Of a DNA stretch of 42,279 nt, positions 15,600 to 24,077 are shown in pieces (position 1 is the first letter of the stretch; every line of letters begins with the position of its first letter). Source of the DNA: an uncultured Bacilli bacterium (GTDB lineage: Bacteria > Bacillota_I > Bacilli_A > RF39 > UBA660); assembly GCA_944331895.1 (NCBI GenBank), contig CALVIX010000008.1, forward strand, positions 1 to 42,279, read 5' to 3'. A program made the position numbers and the translations under genes. Under the pieces are notes generated by a model. That model searched no databases. It was not told the origin of the DNA and saw only the letters and a list, made by a program, of their open reading frames with translations.

Positions 15600-16085
15600 T
15601 CATATTTTGTGATAACTATATATTTGATGACGTTTTCCCTCTTCGTCCTCATATGATACTAACACTCTAACATTCATGTGAAAAGCTCCTACACTCTTAT
15701 CAGTTTCTATATATCCAACCAGAGCAATCCCCTTTACATTTTTCTTCTCTTGGTCTACTTCGTTTGGAATTAAATTTAAAGGTGTATCAAAAATTCCCAC
15801 ACTTGGGAAAATATCTGTCGTCTTTGCGTCGTGAACGACGAGTGCCTTGATGTTTTTCATTGGTATCTTGGGCTGATCGATCACAACACTATATACGAGT
15901 TCTCCTTCCACTAAAGAATCGATAGACACTTCTATTTCAAAAGGAAAGTCTTGATCGAAATTCTTTACCTTTTTTTCCTCCAGTTGTCTTACATCGTCTT
16001 GATATTCTCTCTGTGCTTCAGACATCTGCATCTCACATCCACATAACAGAAAGATGATTGGTAAAATCCACAATATTTTTTTCAT
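15600..16085 (-). CDS. Lipoprotein, unknown function (first gene of cse60-flippase operon)
   Basis: 161 aa. The N-terminus MKKILWILPIIFLLCGCEM carries a lipobox (LCGC, modified Cys at 17), so the mature protein is anchored to the outer face of the membrane. A charged helical stretch (about 20-45) precedes a predicted beta-rich domain, and no family is recognised. AGGAGGTG lies 6 nt before the ATG. The next gene downstream encodes a Cse60-like protein, so a sporulation link is possible. Confidence 0.7.
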   Translation of the reverse strand: MKKILWILPIIFLLCGCEMQMSEAQREYQDDVRQLEEKKVKNFDQDFPFEIEVSIDSLVEGELVYSVVIDQPKIPMKNIKALVVHDAKTTDIFPSVGIFDTPLNLIPNEVDQEKKNVKGIALVGYIETDKSVGAFHMNVRVLVSYEDEEGKRHQIYSYHKI

Positions 16086-16105
16086 GATACACCTCCTTTT
16101 GCTTT

Positions 16106-16130
16106 AAAAAGTGGGTATCGTTCCCACTTT
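16106..16130 (-). terminator. Hairpin terminator or attenuator ahead of the lipoprotein gene
   Basis: Minus strand AAAGTGGG-7 nt-CCCACTTT followed by TT. It ends only about 20 nt before the lipoprotein ATG at 16085, leaving no room for a promoter after it. Confidence 0.65.
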
Positions 16131-16183
16131 AATATCTTGTCGTACGCTTCTACTGTTCTTGGGTTATGGGTTATAGCTGTTGC

Positions 16184-16819
16184 CTAACCTTTTAACATTT
16201 TTCTAATTCGTTTATATTCAGGACAATAAACACTTACGAGATTCCAGAAGTTTTTTGAATGATCAAAATGTACTAGATGACAAAGTTCATGAATAATCAC
16301 ATAATCTAAACACTCGAGTGGATAAGATAATAACTTTGCATTCAATGTAATCGTCTTGCTCTTGCGATTACATACCCCCCATCTCGTCTTCATCGAACGA
16401 ATTTTCAATTTTGGATATAAGACGTTTTCTTTAAAATTATGATAAATATCGTCGTACCGTTTTTGAAATATTCTTTTTCGTTCTAGATCACACCATGCAT
16501 CTAATTTCTTTTTACTAGGCACATAAATACGTGTTTCTTTCCATTCGATTTTATCTAATGTCGGCACAATAATTATATCATATTTTTGACCTAAATAATA
16601 GAATTCCTCATCTCTCTTTTGCTGTTCTAATTGATGCGATATCATCTTCAATAGTTGTTTTTCGTTTTCATCCAACAATTTTTTAATGCAAGACTTCGAA
16701 GTAAAAAACGGACAAGATACATATATTTTCCCATCGTTTTTCACGCGTATATATAAATTTTTATTATGTTTTTTTTCTATTACAACATCGTATTCTATTC
16801 CATTGATCTTATATTTCAT
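16184..16819 (-). CDS. YgjP-like zinc metallopeptidase (M48-related, DUF45)
   Basis: 211 aa, about the family's usual length. The C-terminal half carries the zinc-metallopeptidase motif IIHELCHLVHFDHSKNFW (about 174-191): HExxH with a downstream His for the third ligand. It is preceded by the family's MKTRWGVCNRKSKTITLN. The N-terminal half is the typical YgjP beta domain. The ATG at 16819 replaces GTG codons upstream. The protein is cytosolic, with no signal peptide. The substrate is unknown; YgjP relatives occur near restriction systems elsewhere, but nothing here suggests that. Confidence 0.87.
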   Translation of the reverse strand: MKYKINGIEYDVVIEKKHNKNLYIRVKNDGKIYVSCPFFTSKSCIKKLLDENEKQLLKMISHQLEQQKRDEEFYYLGQKYDIIIVPTLDKIEWKETRIYVPSKKKLDAWCDLERKRIFQKRYDDIYHNFKENVLYPKLKIRSMKTRWGVCNRKSKTITLNAKLLSYPLECLDYVIIHELCHLVHFDHSKNFWNLVSVYCPEYKRIRKMLKG

Positions 16820-16877
16820 ATCTAACACCACACTATCATTTTACCATAAAAGAACGGTTTTTTTATGATAAATTATG

Positions 16878-16886
16878 TGATATAAT
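16878..16886 (+). promoter_or_regulatory. Extended -10 promoter of the 16910 lipoprotein gene
   Basis: TGATATAAT (TGnTATAAT) at 16878-16886, 24 nt before the ATG. The -35 region is only a T run. Confidence 0.5.
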
Positions 16887-16909
16887 CAGAAAAGATAGCG
16901 AGGTGGAAA

Positions 16910-17368
16910 ATGAAAAAGATAGTCATCGTTTTCCTTGGGGTTGCGATTCTCTGTGGCTGCAATCATCAAACATCAACAAAAGAAACAGAAGTCATGACAT
17001 GTCGAGAAGATCTCAGATATGATATCTATGCATTAACCAACGAAAATCACATTTATTCTAGCGATGGAACCAATGTCTCTTCCGTTAGAACATCTAGCGT
17101 ATATAGTGCTAGCTTTGACGATACTGACTTTACACATGTCAAAAGCTCGTTAGAAGCAATGGAACAAGATTATAAACAAAATTATAAAGACGTAAAAACA
17201 AATTTAATAGAAGATGAAAGTCAAATTGTCTATACCATTGAAATGCCATTTAACGACATAAACAAGGCAGAACTAAAAAAAATCAACCCTGATATTTTTG
17301 AAGGTGATGAAATTCCAATCGAAAAATACCAAGCAATGTTAACAAATTCTGGATCAATCTGTCAATAA
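16910..17368 (+). CDS. Lipoprotein, unknown function
   Basis: 152 aa with a clear lipoprotein signal: MKKIVIVFLGVAILCGCNH, lipobox LCGC, Cys 17. The mature part is Ser/Thr-rich, with YSSDGTNVSSVRTSSVYSASF in its first half and an amphipathic segment VKSSLEAMEQDYKQNYKDV (about 76-94). No family is recognised, although size and layout resemble small DUF1307-type lipoproteins. GAGGTGG lies 4 nt before the ATG. It is one of few plus-strand genes and has its own promoter and a terminator shared with the convergent dehydrogenase gene. Confidence 0.7.
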   Translation: MKKIVIVFLGVAILCGCNHQTSTKETEVMTCREDLRYDIYALTNENHIYSSDGTNVSSVRTSSVYSASFDDTDFTHVKSSLEAMEQDYKQNYKDVKTNLIEDESQIVYTIEMPFNDINKAELKKINPDIFEGDEIPIEKYQAMLTNSGSICQ

Positions 17369-17370
17369 AA

Positions 17371-17394
17371 AAAGAAGTTTCAAAACTTCTTTTT
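17371..17394. terminator. Bidirectional terminator between convergent genes
   Basis: AAAGAAGT/ACTTCTTT stem with A-rich and T-rich flanks serves the plus-strand lipoprotein gene and the minus-strand dehydrogenase gene (stop 17393-17395). Confidence 0.75.
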
Positions 17395-18442
17395 ATTTGA
17401 TATATTTTAGTTCTCCCATACGTGAAGTTGGAATAAATCCAGCATCTGCTTTGATTACATCCGGAATTCTATTTACAGTCGTTGCACAAGTCAACTCTAC
17501 AGTAGCAGGTTTTTCGATCACAAGCGTCGTATCTGGTTCTCCATAAATCGTCCACTCATTGCGATCGAATTCATCTTTGTTGTATACCTTTCCAATACAT
17601 TCAGTTTCTAATGTGATCCCCTCTTTTGTCTCAGTTGTAACCACTGCACTCATTCCTGTTGCCATACCAGCTTTTACTGTCATACCAAGCGTACTAGATT
17701 CGATATCGTAATCGTTGAATTGTGGCACGCATTTTTGTCTTTGGCTTACTACAGTAAGTCCCAATTTATCGCAAAGCCATCCATTGACATTCCACATATA
17801 TGATGGTGCATATGCTCCACTTTCAATTACTTTTTGTCTTTCTTCATCCGTTATTTCATCTGCTGATGCGATCTCTTTTTCAAACTCTTCCTTCGATAAA
17901 CCTGCACCATGAGCTTTTGCTAGCGCAATCCCGTAATCTTCTACATTATAAGAAGAACTTCCCTTGATCTTAGTAATGTTGTGACTTGCACCAGCCAATG
18001 TCGTAATTAAATTTCCCCAGAACGCATCTTGATATCCACTTCCTGTAATCGTACAATTATTTTCTTTTGCTAATTGATCGATTTTGTTTGTCAAAGTAGG
18101 ATTAGAATTCATTGGATAGAATGCCTCTTCACAAGTTGTAATTGCATTCACTCCACATTTTGCACATGTCATAAGAGCTTCTTCGAGATCTGATAGTAAG
18201 CTCATCGTCGTAACGATCGCACAATCTGGCTTTAATTCTGTAAGTATTTTTTCTGCATTTTTTGCATCCTCTATGATGACTCCAACTTTATCAGTTCCCA
18301 TCACTTCCCCGATATCTTTTCCTATGACATCAGGATTGATATCAACTGCTCCTATGATCTTTCCACCATTTTCAATGACATAGCGCATTGTATATACGCT
18401 CATCTTTCCACATCCATATTGAAATATTTTTAAATCTTTCAT
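17393..18442 (-). CDS. NAD(P)-dependent amine dehydrogenase, 2,4-diaminopentanoate dehydrogenase-like
   Basis: 349 aa. The N-terminal Rossmann fold begins KIFQYGCGKMSVYTMRY (about 5-21), and AITTCEEAFYP, SGYQDAFWGNL and YNVEDYGIALAKAHG follow. This pattern is shared by 2,4-diaminopentanoate dehydrogenases of clostridial ornithine breakdown and their dihydrodipicolinate-reductase-like relatives. In that pathway the enzyme deaminates 2,4-diaminopentanoate to 2-amino-4-oxopentanoate. No other ornithine-pathway gene (aminomutase, thiolase) is nearby, so the substrate is uncertain. A YfcC-type transporter lies upstream behind a terminator. Confidence 0.7.
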   Translation of the reverse strand: MKDLKIFQYGCGKMSVYTMRYVIENGGKIIGAVDINPDVIGKDIGEVMGTDKVGVIIEDAKNAEKILTELKPDCAIVTTMSLLSDLEEALMTCAKCGVNAITTCEEAFYPMNSNPTLTNKIDQLAKENNCTITGSGYQDAFWGNLITTLAGASHNITKIKGSSSYNVEDYGIALAKAHGAGLSKEEFEKEIASADEITDEERQKVIESGAYAPSYMWNVNGWLCDKLGLTVVSQRQKCVPQFNDYDIESSTLGMTVKAGMATGMSAVVTTETKEGITLETECIGKVYNKDEFDRNEWTIYGEPDTTLVIEKPATVELTCATTVNRIPDVIKADAGFIPTSRMGELKYIK

Positions 18443-18551
18443 ATGTCTCCACCTTTCTTATATTACACTCATATTATAACATTTCTAGGTAATAGATTTT
18501 ACTGCAAAGACAAAATATGACATTTTTTTCCATCTTGCTTTACACTTTTGA

Positions 18552-18580
18552 CAAAAAAAAAGAGAATCTTTTGATTCTCT
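18552..18580 (-). terminator. Terminator of the YfcC-family transporter gene
   Basis: Minus strand AGAGAATC-AAAA-GATTCTCT then TTTTTTTTTG, starting 1 nt after the TAA. Confidence 0.9.
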
Positions 18581-18581
18581 T

Positions 18582-20144
18582 TTAGATACATAAGAACATT
18601 ACAATAATGACGGCAACAATTACAACAAATAATTGTAAGAATAGTTTCCAAGCATATTTTAAATATTCTTTGTATGATATTTTTAAATAAGATAATCCAG
18701 CAATTAACATTAAGCTTGTTGGCACGATCAACATAACAAGTCCATAGAATGATTGCATAATCAATCCAATAACTGGATAAATAGTAGCATCTGTAAATCT
18801 CGTTCCCAATGTTGTAACTAGTGAATTTAATAAGTATGGGAAGTCATTGTAGAATAAACTTCCAATTGCTGCAACTAATGAAGTTGTCAAGAAATTAAAT
18901 TCAGTTGTCATATTGAGTAAGAAATCACTAATCGTTAAGAATAGATTTCCTGATGTTTGGATATTTACGACAAGTGCCATAATAATATTTGCAATTGTCA
19001 CATAAATAGCTACTGGTAGAACCTCTTTAGCTCCCTCGATAAATGCATCTAATCCATCCTTGAATTTTACATTATATAACCATCCAATGAGTAATGTAAG
19101 AATGACTAATACCATTCCAAGCTCTGTAATCGTCCAATACCCAAGAGGACTCAAACTTCCAAGAATGTTTTGTAAGATTGCATATCCTTTAATTTCAACA
19201 GCCATAATAGATTCATAAACTTCTTCGAAAAGTGTAACTCCAAATCCATAACGCCAGTTAAACATTGCAACTAATAAGAAAATAAATGTTAAAATAAGTA
19301 CGATGGCAAGTGGCCAAATACTCTTCTTTTTCTCATCTTTTTCATTATAAAGAGGAATAGAAATCTTATCTTCTTTTGTTGTTTCTGCCTTAGTTGCAAC
19401 CACTTTCTTCTCTTTTGCTGCCTTTGTATTTTTAGCTGTTTTTTTAGCAGTTTCCTTCTTAGTTGATTTTTTCTCTGCCTTCACGGCTTTCGTAGTCTTC
19501 TTCTCTGCTTTAGCTTTTTCTTTTACTTCAATTTTCTTAAGACGTTTCGCACTCGTTACGTATAAGATAAATACGATCGTAGTAACAGCTAACATCGCAA
19601 TTTTAAACAAAATACTATTGTGAACATCGATTCCAAAATAATAATTGACATATCCACATACATTAAATCCATATGTAGAACCAATGGTTCCAACGATCAT
19701 TGCACCAATCGTTGCCATAAGTGCTGTCATCTTGTCATATCCAAGTAATAAAATTGCACTAATGAATAATGGAACGATCACCAAGATTGCAAAATTTAAT
19801 CCTGAGATAGATGATAAGATTGCAAATAATACAATGCTAAGAATTAAAAATCTTTTTTCGTGCCCTTTAAACTTCTTCGTCATTGCATTTAGTAATTTTG
19901 TATATACTCCACTTTGATTCATGACTCCGTAAAGTCCACCAATCAAAAGTACGATAATTCCATAAATGGCATAGTTACTAACTGTAAGTAATGGAACACG
20001 GATAAGATCAAACAATCCTACAGGTGCTGTTACATCTAGTGCAAATGTTCCACTTGAGTAACTTCCAATTGGAATTAACCAAGAAAGTACAACGAAAATT
20101 AAAAATACAATTCCTAATGCTTTTAATAAACCATACTTTTTCAT
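18582..20144 (-). CDS. YfcC-family (AbgT/DcuC-like) carrier with Lys/Ala-rich cytoplasmic loop
   Basis: 520 aa, about 12 hydrophobic segments. The start KKYGLLKALGIVFLIFVVLSW and the reentrant-type segments GSTYGFNVCGYVNYYFGI and SLFYNDFPYLLNSL fit the YfcC family, often annotated as basic amino acid or C4-dicarboxylate carriers. Its true substrate is not established. Residues about 198-275, between the two membrane halves, form an unusually long loop of Lys, Ala and Thr (repeats such as AEKKTTK, AEKKSTK, KKTAK), like a histone H1 tail. It has AAGGAGG before the ATG. Neighbouring the diaminopentanoate-dehydrogenase-like gene, it may import an amino acid. Confidence 0.75.
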   Translation of the reverse strand: MKKYGLLKALGIVFLIFVVLSWLIPIGSYSSGTFALDVTAPVGLFDLIRVPLLTVSNYAIYGIIVLLIGGLYGVMNQSGVYTKLLNAMTKKFKGHEKRFLILSIVLFAILSSISGLNFAILVIVPLFISAILLLGYDKMTALMATIGAMIVGTIGSTYGFNVCGYVNYYFGIDVHNSILFKIAMLAVTTIVFILYVTSAKRLKKIEVKEKAKAEKKTTKAVKAEKKSTKKETAKKTAKNTKAAKEKKVVATKAETTKEDKISIPLYNEKDEKKKSIWPLAIVLILTFIFLLVAMFNWRYGFGVTLFEEVYESIMAVEIKGYAILQNILGSLSPLGYWTITELGMVLVILTLLIGWLYNVKFKDGLDAFIEGAKEVLPVAIYVTIANIIMALVVNIQTSGNLFLTISDFLLNMTTEFNFLTTSLVAAIGSLFYNDFPYLLNSLVTTLGTRFTDATIYPVIGLIMQSFYGLVMLIVPTSLMLIAGLSYLKISYKEYLKYAWKLFLQLFVVIVAVIIVMFLCI

Positions 20145-20278
20145 ATTTTACCTCCTTACTCATCATATCACAATTGCCTTATAATATAAAGGTTTTTTGT
20201 CTTTTTTTCGCTTTTTTCATTATTTTTTCACAAAAAAACTTCGATAAATGATATCATAAGAAATGAAGGAGGCTTTAC

Positions 20279-21235
20279 ATGAATCCATTTATATATTCAA
20301 ACACGAACAAAAGATACCATACTCTTACTTACGCATATGAACAAAAATTTCATACCAAAGTATTTAAGATCAGTTTAAACGCAGGTTTTTCTTGTCCTAA
20401 TCTCGATGGAACTGTTGGAACTGGTGGATGTATTTACTGTTCTAAACTCGGTAGCGGTGAATTTGCCGGAAGAAAAAATGATCACCTATTAAAACAATTT
20501 CAAGATGGCGTTTTCATGATGCAAAAGAAGTGGCCCACTGGGAAATACATTGGTTATTTTCAAGCCCGCACCAACACGTATGCGCCTCTTTCTATTTTAA
20601 AAGAAAAATACGAGTTAATTTTAAAGCAACCGGGAGTCATCGGATTAGCAATTGCAACGCGACCAGATTCTATTACAGATGAATGTTTGGACTATCTAGA
20701 AGAACTTTCCAAACGGACTTATCTCACCGTAGAATTAGGATTGCAATCCATCCACGAAGAAACAATTCACCTCATTAACCGGTGTCACACCCTAGAGTGT
20801 TTCAATGCAATGGTTAAAAAATTAAGAGAGAGAAACATCAATGTCGTCGTTCACATTATTAACGGACTACCTTACGAGACAAAAGAAATGATGATTGAAA
20901 CAGCAGAGTATCTCAACCACTTAGATATCCAAGGAGTTAAAATACATATGCTACACATCATAAAAGATACTCCACTGGCTACCCTTTACAAAAAGAAACC
21001 ATTCCATGTTTTAACGAAAGAAGAATACACGGATATCATATGTGATCAGCTAGAGCGAATCGATCCTAATATCGTTATCCACAGAGTAACGGGAGACCCC
21101 AAAAAAGAGGATCTTATCGAACCTCTTTGGCTTTTGAAGAAATTTTGTGTCATAAACGAAATCGATAAAGAATTTGTAAGACGCAATACTTATCAAGGTT
21201 ACTATTATCAAAAAGAAAGTTCTATCACACGATAG
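20279..21235 (+). CDS. Radical SAM protein, YtqA/TIGR01212 family
   Basis: 318 aa, the normal family length. The [4Fe-4S] cysteines are C39, C51 and C54 in an Elp3-like spacing (CPNLDGTVGTGGCIYC). ARTNTYAPLSIL (about 96-107), ATRPDSI and ELGLQS (about 152-157) are further family marks. It is a cytosolic S-adenosylmethionine enzyme; related YtqA/YhcC proteins have been linked to RNA modification, but the reaction here is not proven. AAGGAGGC lies 5 nt before the ATG. The TAG stop sits in the terminator stem. Confidence 0.9.
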   Translation: MNPFIYSNTNKRYHTLTYAYEQKFHTKVFKISLNAGFSCPNLDGTVGTGGCIYCSKLGSGEFAGRKNDHLLKQFQDGVFMMQKKWPTGKYIGYFQARTNTYAPLSILKEKYELILKQPGVIGLAIATRPDSITDECLDYLEELSKRTYLTVELGLQSIHEETIHLINRCHTLECFNAMVKKLRERNINVVVHIINGLPYETKEMMIETAEYLNHLDIQGVKIHMLHIIKDTPLATLYKKKPFHVLTKEEYTDIICDQLERIDPNIVIHRVTGDPKKEDLIEPLWLLKKFCVINEIDKEFVRRNTYQGYYYQKESSITR

Positions 21236-21244
21236 AACTTTTTT
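21217..21244. terminator. Bidirectional terminator between ytqA-like and herA-like genes
   Basis: AAGTTCTATC (21217-21226)-ACAC-GATAGAACTT (21231-21240) then TTTT. The stop codon 21233-21235 is inside the 3' arm. On the minus strand it terminates the HerA-like gene. Confidence 0.85.
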
Positions 21245-23018
21245 ATGCCTTTCTTTCGATAAACCAGATGTTGCTAACATCACAACTATTAGATGATGGT
21301 TCTGGATCTGGCATTTTAAATTTAACAAGAACTGGAACTTTGAATGCGTTTCCAAACGCCATACAACTTCCCGGCTGTAAGATTTTGATCTTACGTATGA
21401 TATCATCTGTTACGTTTGGAACCATATCTCTAATATACCCGACATCCTTCGGGTGTAACATTTTCAAAATCAAGAAATTGTTACACTGTGAAATAACTGT
21501 TTCAGATAATTCACTCGGTCTTTGAGAAATGAGTCCTAGAATAACTCCATATTTACGTCCCTCTTTTGTGATACGTTCGAAAATATTATATCCGAGAAGA
21601 CTGATGTCGTTATCGTTTTGTACATAACGGTGTGCCTCCTCTAGAATAATGTGAAAAGGAAACGATGCACGTTGTTCTAATTCTTTTGCATAGTCGAATA
21701 ATAACTTCGAATAAATTTTCGTTAAATTCTTCGCCATACGATCATCTACATAGTTGATATTAAAGTTAACAATCTGTGCTTTTCTTCCGTTTGGTGCCGT
21801 TAATAGTTCATGAATATATTGTTGCTTTGTTACATATTTTGGATAATCAAAATAAGCACCATATTCCCCATTTACTAAAGAATGTAATCTTACTTTCAAC
21901 ATGTTGACATCATCGAAAATTTTCTCACTTTTCAACACACCTTCTGCAATTAAGGCGAAGTCAAAAGCCATTTTTAAATCTTTTAAATTATACATAAATG
22001 TTCCATCTGGAAGTGTTAACTCTAGATCTTCTGCTAAAAATGACTCGATGAAACTCGTAAGTAATTCCATATCACGAATTTTTCCTGTCGCATCGATAAA
22101 TAAACACTGTTTTAACGGTCTTGAATATCCAGGCTGATAAATGATAGAATCCAAGTTTAATTCCTTCGTATTATAATAGGATAATACAGACATAACTTGG
22201 TCACGAATCTGAGCTGGTGGACGTCCACTTGAAAGAATATCCAAAACAGCACGTGCGATAATATCGTTTTTATGCTTGATAACTAAACTTTCTTCTCGAC
22301 CAAATATCGTAACTAGTTTTAACGCTTTTTCAATAATTGGTAACTGCGAATGCTTTTCTGCTCCAAGTAAAATAGCAACATCGTCTACACTTAGTAACCA
22401 TAATGGAATTCTAAGCATCTCACTATCCCCGACATCCGGATTAGTCGTATATGCTTTGAAACTTACTTCTGGCGCTTTTTTATAAAGTTCTTTAAAAGCT
22501 GAGTGGTACTCTCCATACGCATCAAAGATAAATAAGCTAGCGCGATATGGAACAACCGTCTTCTTTTCAAAAATATTTTGAATGACACGAGCAACACTAC
22601 AAGATTTACCACTACCGGTATTTCCAAAAATGGCAAAATGATTTGCGAAGAAACCATTAATGTTTACCGCTACTTGTTGTCCAGCATAAACAGCACTCTC
22701 TCCTAAGATCAGATCCTTTTTCTCGTTATAGTCATCAACACTGATGATCGTACTGATGTTTTCTTTTGGAACAAGTGTTACTCTCGCATTGAATGCAGGC
22801 TTTCTAACAACTCCAAATACGAATTGATTGTTAATCATCTCTCCTTGTAAGTTGACATATGCGACTCCATCTTTAATATCTGATATTTCACCTACACTGA
22901 TTTTTTCAGTATCTTGCATCAAAGCGTATAAGTTAATTAAGTTTTGGGAAGTATTTAAATCGACACTTAACTTTACAAGTACGATATTTCCTTCCATTCC
23001 GATAATTTTTCCTAACAT
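21243..23018 (-). CDS. HerA-like ATPase (DUF87 helicase family)
   Basis: 591 aa from the ATG at 23018 (GAGAGGGATTCT upstream). An N-terminal HAS-barrel-like beta region (about 1-110) is followed by the RecA/FtsK-type ATPase core: Walker A IFGNTGSGKS (about 138-147), FIFDAYGEYH as the second acidic motif, IILEEAHRYV as Walker B, and the arginine-containing LGLISQRPSELS. HerA hexamers translocate on DNA, in archaea with NurA nuclease in end resection and in some bacteria with partner nucleases or Sir2 proteins in phage defence. No nuclease partner is encoded next to it; it sits between ytqA and yqeH, suggesting a housekeeping copy. Confidence 0.88.
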   Translation of the reverse strand: MLGKIIGMEGNIVLVKLSVDLNTSQNLINLYALMQDTEKISVGEISDIKDGVAYVNLQGEMINNQFVFGVVRKPAFNARVTLVPKENISTIISVDDYNEKKDLILGESAVYAGQQVAVNINGFFANHFAIFGNTGSGKSCSVARVIQNIFEKKTVVPYRASLFIFDAYGEYHSAFKELYKKAPEVSFKAYTTNPDVGDSEMLRIPLWLLSVDDVAILLGAEKHSQLPIIEKALKLVTIFGREESLVIKHKNDIIARAVLDILSSGRPPAQIRDQVMSVLSYYNTKELNLDSIIYQPGYSRPLKQCLFIDATGKIRDMELLTSFIESFLAEDLELTLPDGTFMYNLKDLKMAFDFALIAEGVLKSEKIFDDVNMLKVRLHSLVNGEYGAYFDYPKYVTKQQYIHELLTAPNGRKAQIVNFNINYVDDRMAKNLTKIYSKLLFDYAKELEQRASFPFHIILEEAHRYVQNDNDISLLGYNIFERITKEGRKYGVILGLISQRPSELSETVISQCNNFLILKMLHPKDVGYIRDMVPNVTDDIIRKIKILQPGSCMAFGNAFKVPVLVKFKMPDPEPSSNSCDVSNIWFIERKA

Positions 23019-23061
23019 AGAATCCCTCTCTATCCTTCTAATATTATATACCAAAGAGCGA

Positions 23062-23103
23062 AAAAAAAAAAGAGAAATTCCAGATTAAATCAAAGAATCT
23101 CTC
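23062..23103 (-). terminator. Terminator overlapping the end of yqeH
   Basis: Minus strand GAGAGATTC pairs with GAATTTCTC (one G-U), followed by a run of 11 T. The 14-nt loop includes the stop codon. Confidence 0.65.
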
Positions 23104-24077
23104 GTATATACACTTACACCTTTTAATGTGTATAACGTCAATTTACATGGTTTCATAATTTTAATGAACCCAAACCCAGAAACTACTACATCTTCACGTT
23201 CACCTACCGTAATTTCATGTCGTTCTAATTCTTGTAGGCGATCATTATCTTTATAATACCTCTCTATTTTTAACACGTTAGAAATATAATAAGTCACACT
23301 ATTTTGTGTCTTATAGTCGATGCGGAGCAAAGAATCGATCACATGTGTCTGTGTCCCTTTTATCTGATAAGTTCTAGGGCGAATCTCTGATTTAGGTACA
23401 ACTTTTTTCATCGTTGGATAATCGATGTATTCCAGCATATTTCCTCGATCCAAAATTCCAGGAGTATCGATAAAAGTCAACTCATCTGAAATCGGAATCG
23501 TAATAAAATTCATCGTCGTCGAAGGTAACATACTCGTTGTAATCTCCCTTTTGATATCACTGTAGTTATAAATCATTCGATTGAGCATCGTAGACTTTCC
23601 TGCGTTTGTAAGCCCTACAACATACACCTTACGACTCTTTTTATATTTTAATATTTTCTCGTAAAGTTCATCCATATGATCGTTTTTACTACTACTGATC
23701 ATCACTTTATCGACAAATGGAATTTGAAAACGATCAATATATTGGAGTAACTTAGAGTCGTAGGTCGTTCGTGGTAACAAATCTCTTTTTGTGAGAACTA
23801 AGAGAAGCGGATTATGTAATGCGCGAGCTATTTTTTGAATATCGGGATGAATATGCATTAAATCTACGACGAGCACTACAAGATCGTTCGTTTCATTAAT
23901 TCTTTCTAATAATGCCATAAATTCCGCATTATCCTTTGCGATACTCTTATAATCGTTATAATTCCGTATACGAAAACAACGTTCGCACAACGTATGTTCT
24001 AAATTACTCACATACCCCTCTATGTTACGATTTGTCGTCTGTAATACTGCTCCACACCCTTCGCAATATCTAGTCAT
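23085..24077 (-). CDS. yqeH: Ribosome biogenesis GTPase YqeH (circularly permuted)
   Basis: 330 aa. The N-terminal zinc finger has CxxC at residues 5/8 and a second CxxC about 23 residues later (CERC). GTPase motifs are in permuted order: G4 TKRD (about 98-101), G5-like SSSK, then G1 GLTNAGKST (about 155-163) and G3 DTPG (about 209-212). The C-terminal region is the usual YqeH beta domain. YqeH acts in 30S subunit assembly. It overlaps yqeG by 8 nt, the standard Bacilli pairing. Confidence 0.95.
   Translation of the reverse strand: MTRYCEGCGAVLQTTNRNIEGYVSNLEHTLCERCFRIRNYNDYKSIAKDNAEFMALLERINETNDLVVLVVDLMHIHPDIQKIARALHNPLLLVLTKRDLLPRTTYDSKLLQYIDRFQIPFVDKVMISSSKNDHMDELYEKILKYKKSRKVYVVGLTNAGKSTMLNRMIYNYSDIKREITTSMLPSTTMNFITIPISDELTFIDTPGILDRGNMLEYIDYPTMKKVVPKSEIRPRTYQIKGTQTHVIDSLLRIDYKTQNSVTYYISNVLKIERYYKDNDRLQELERHEITVGEREDVVVSGFGFIKIMKPCKLTLYTLKGVSVYTRDSLI

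Noticed and set aside
21243-23018. HerA-like ATPase as part of an antiphage system
   Set aside because: No NurA, Sir2, DUF4297 or other effector gene is adjacent; neighbours are ytqA and yqeH-type housekeeping genes.
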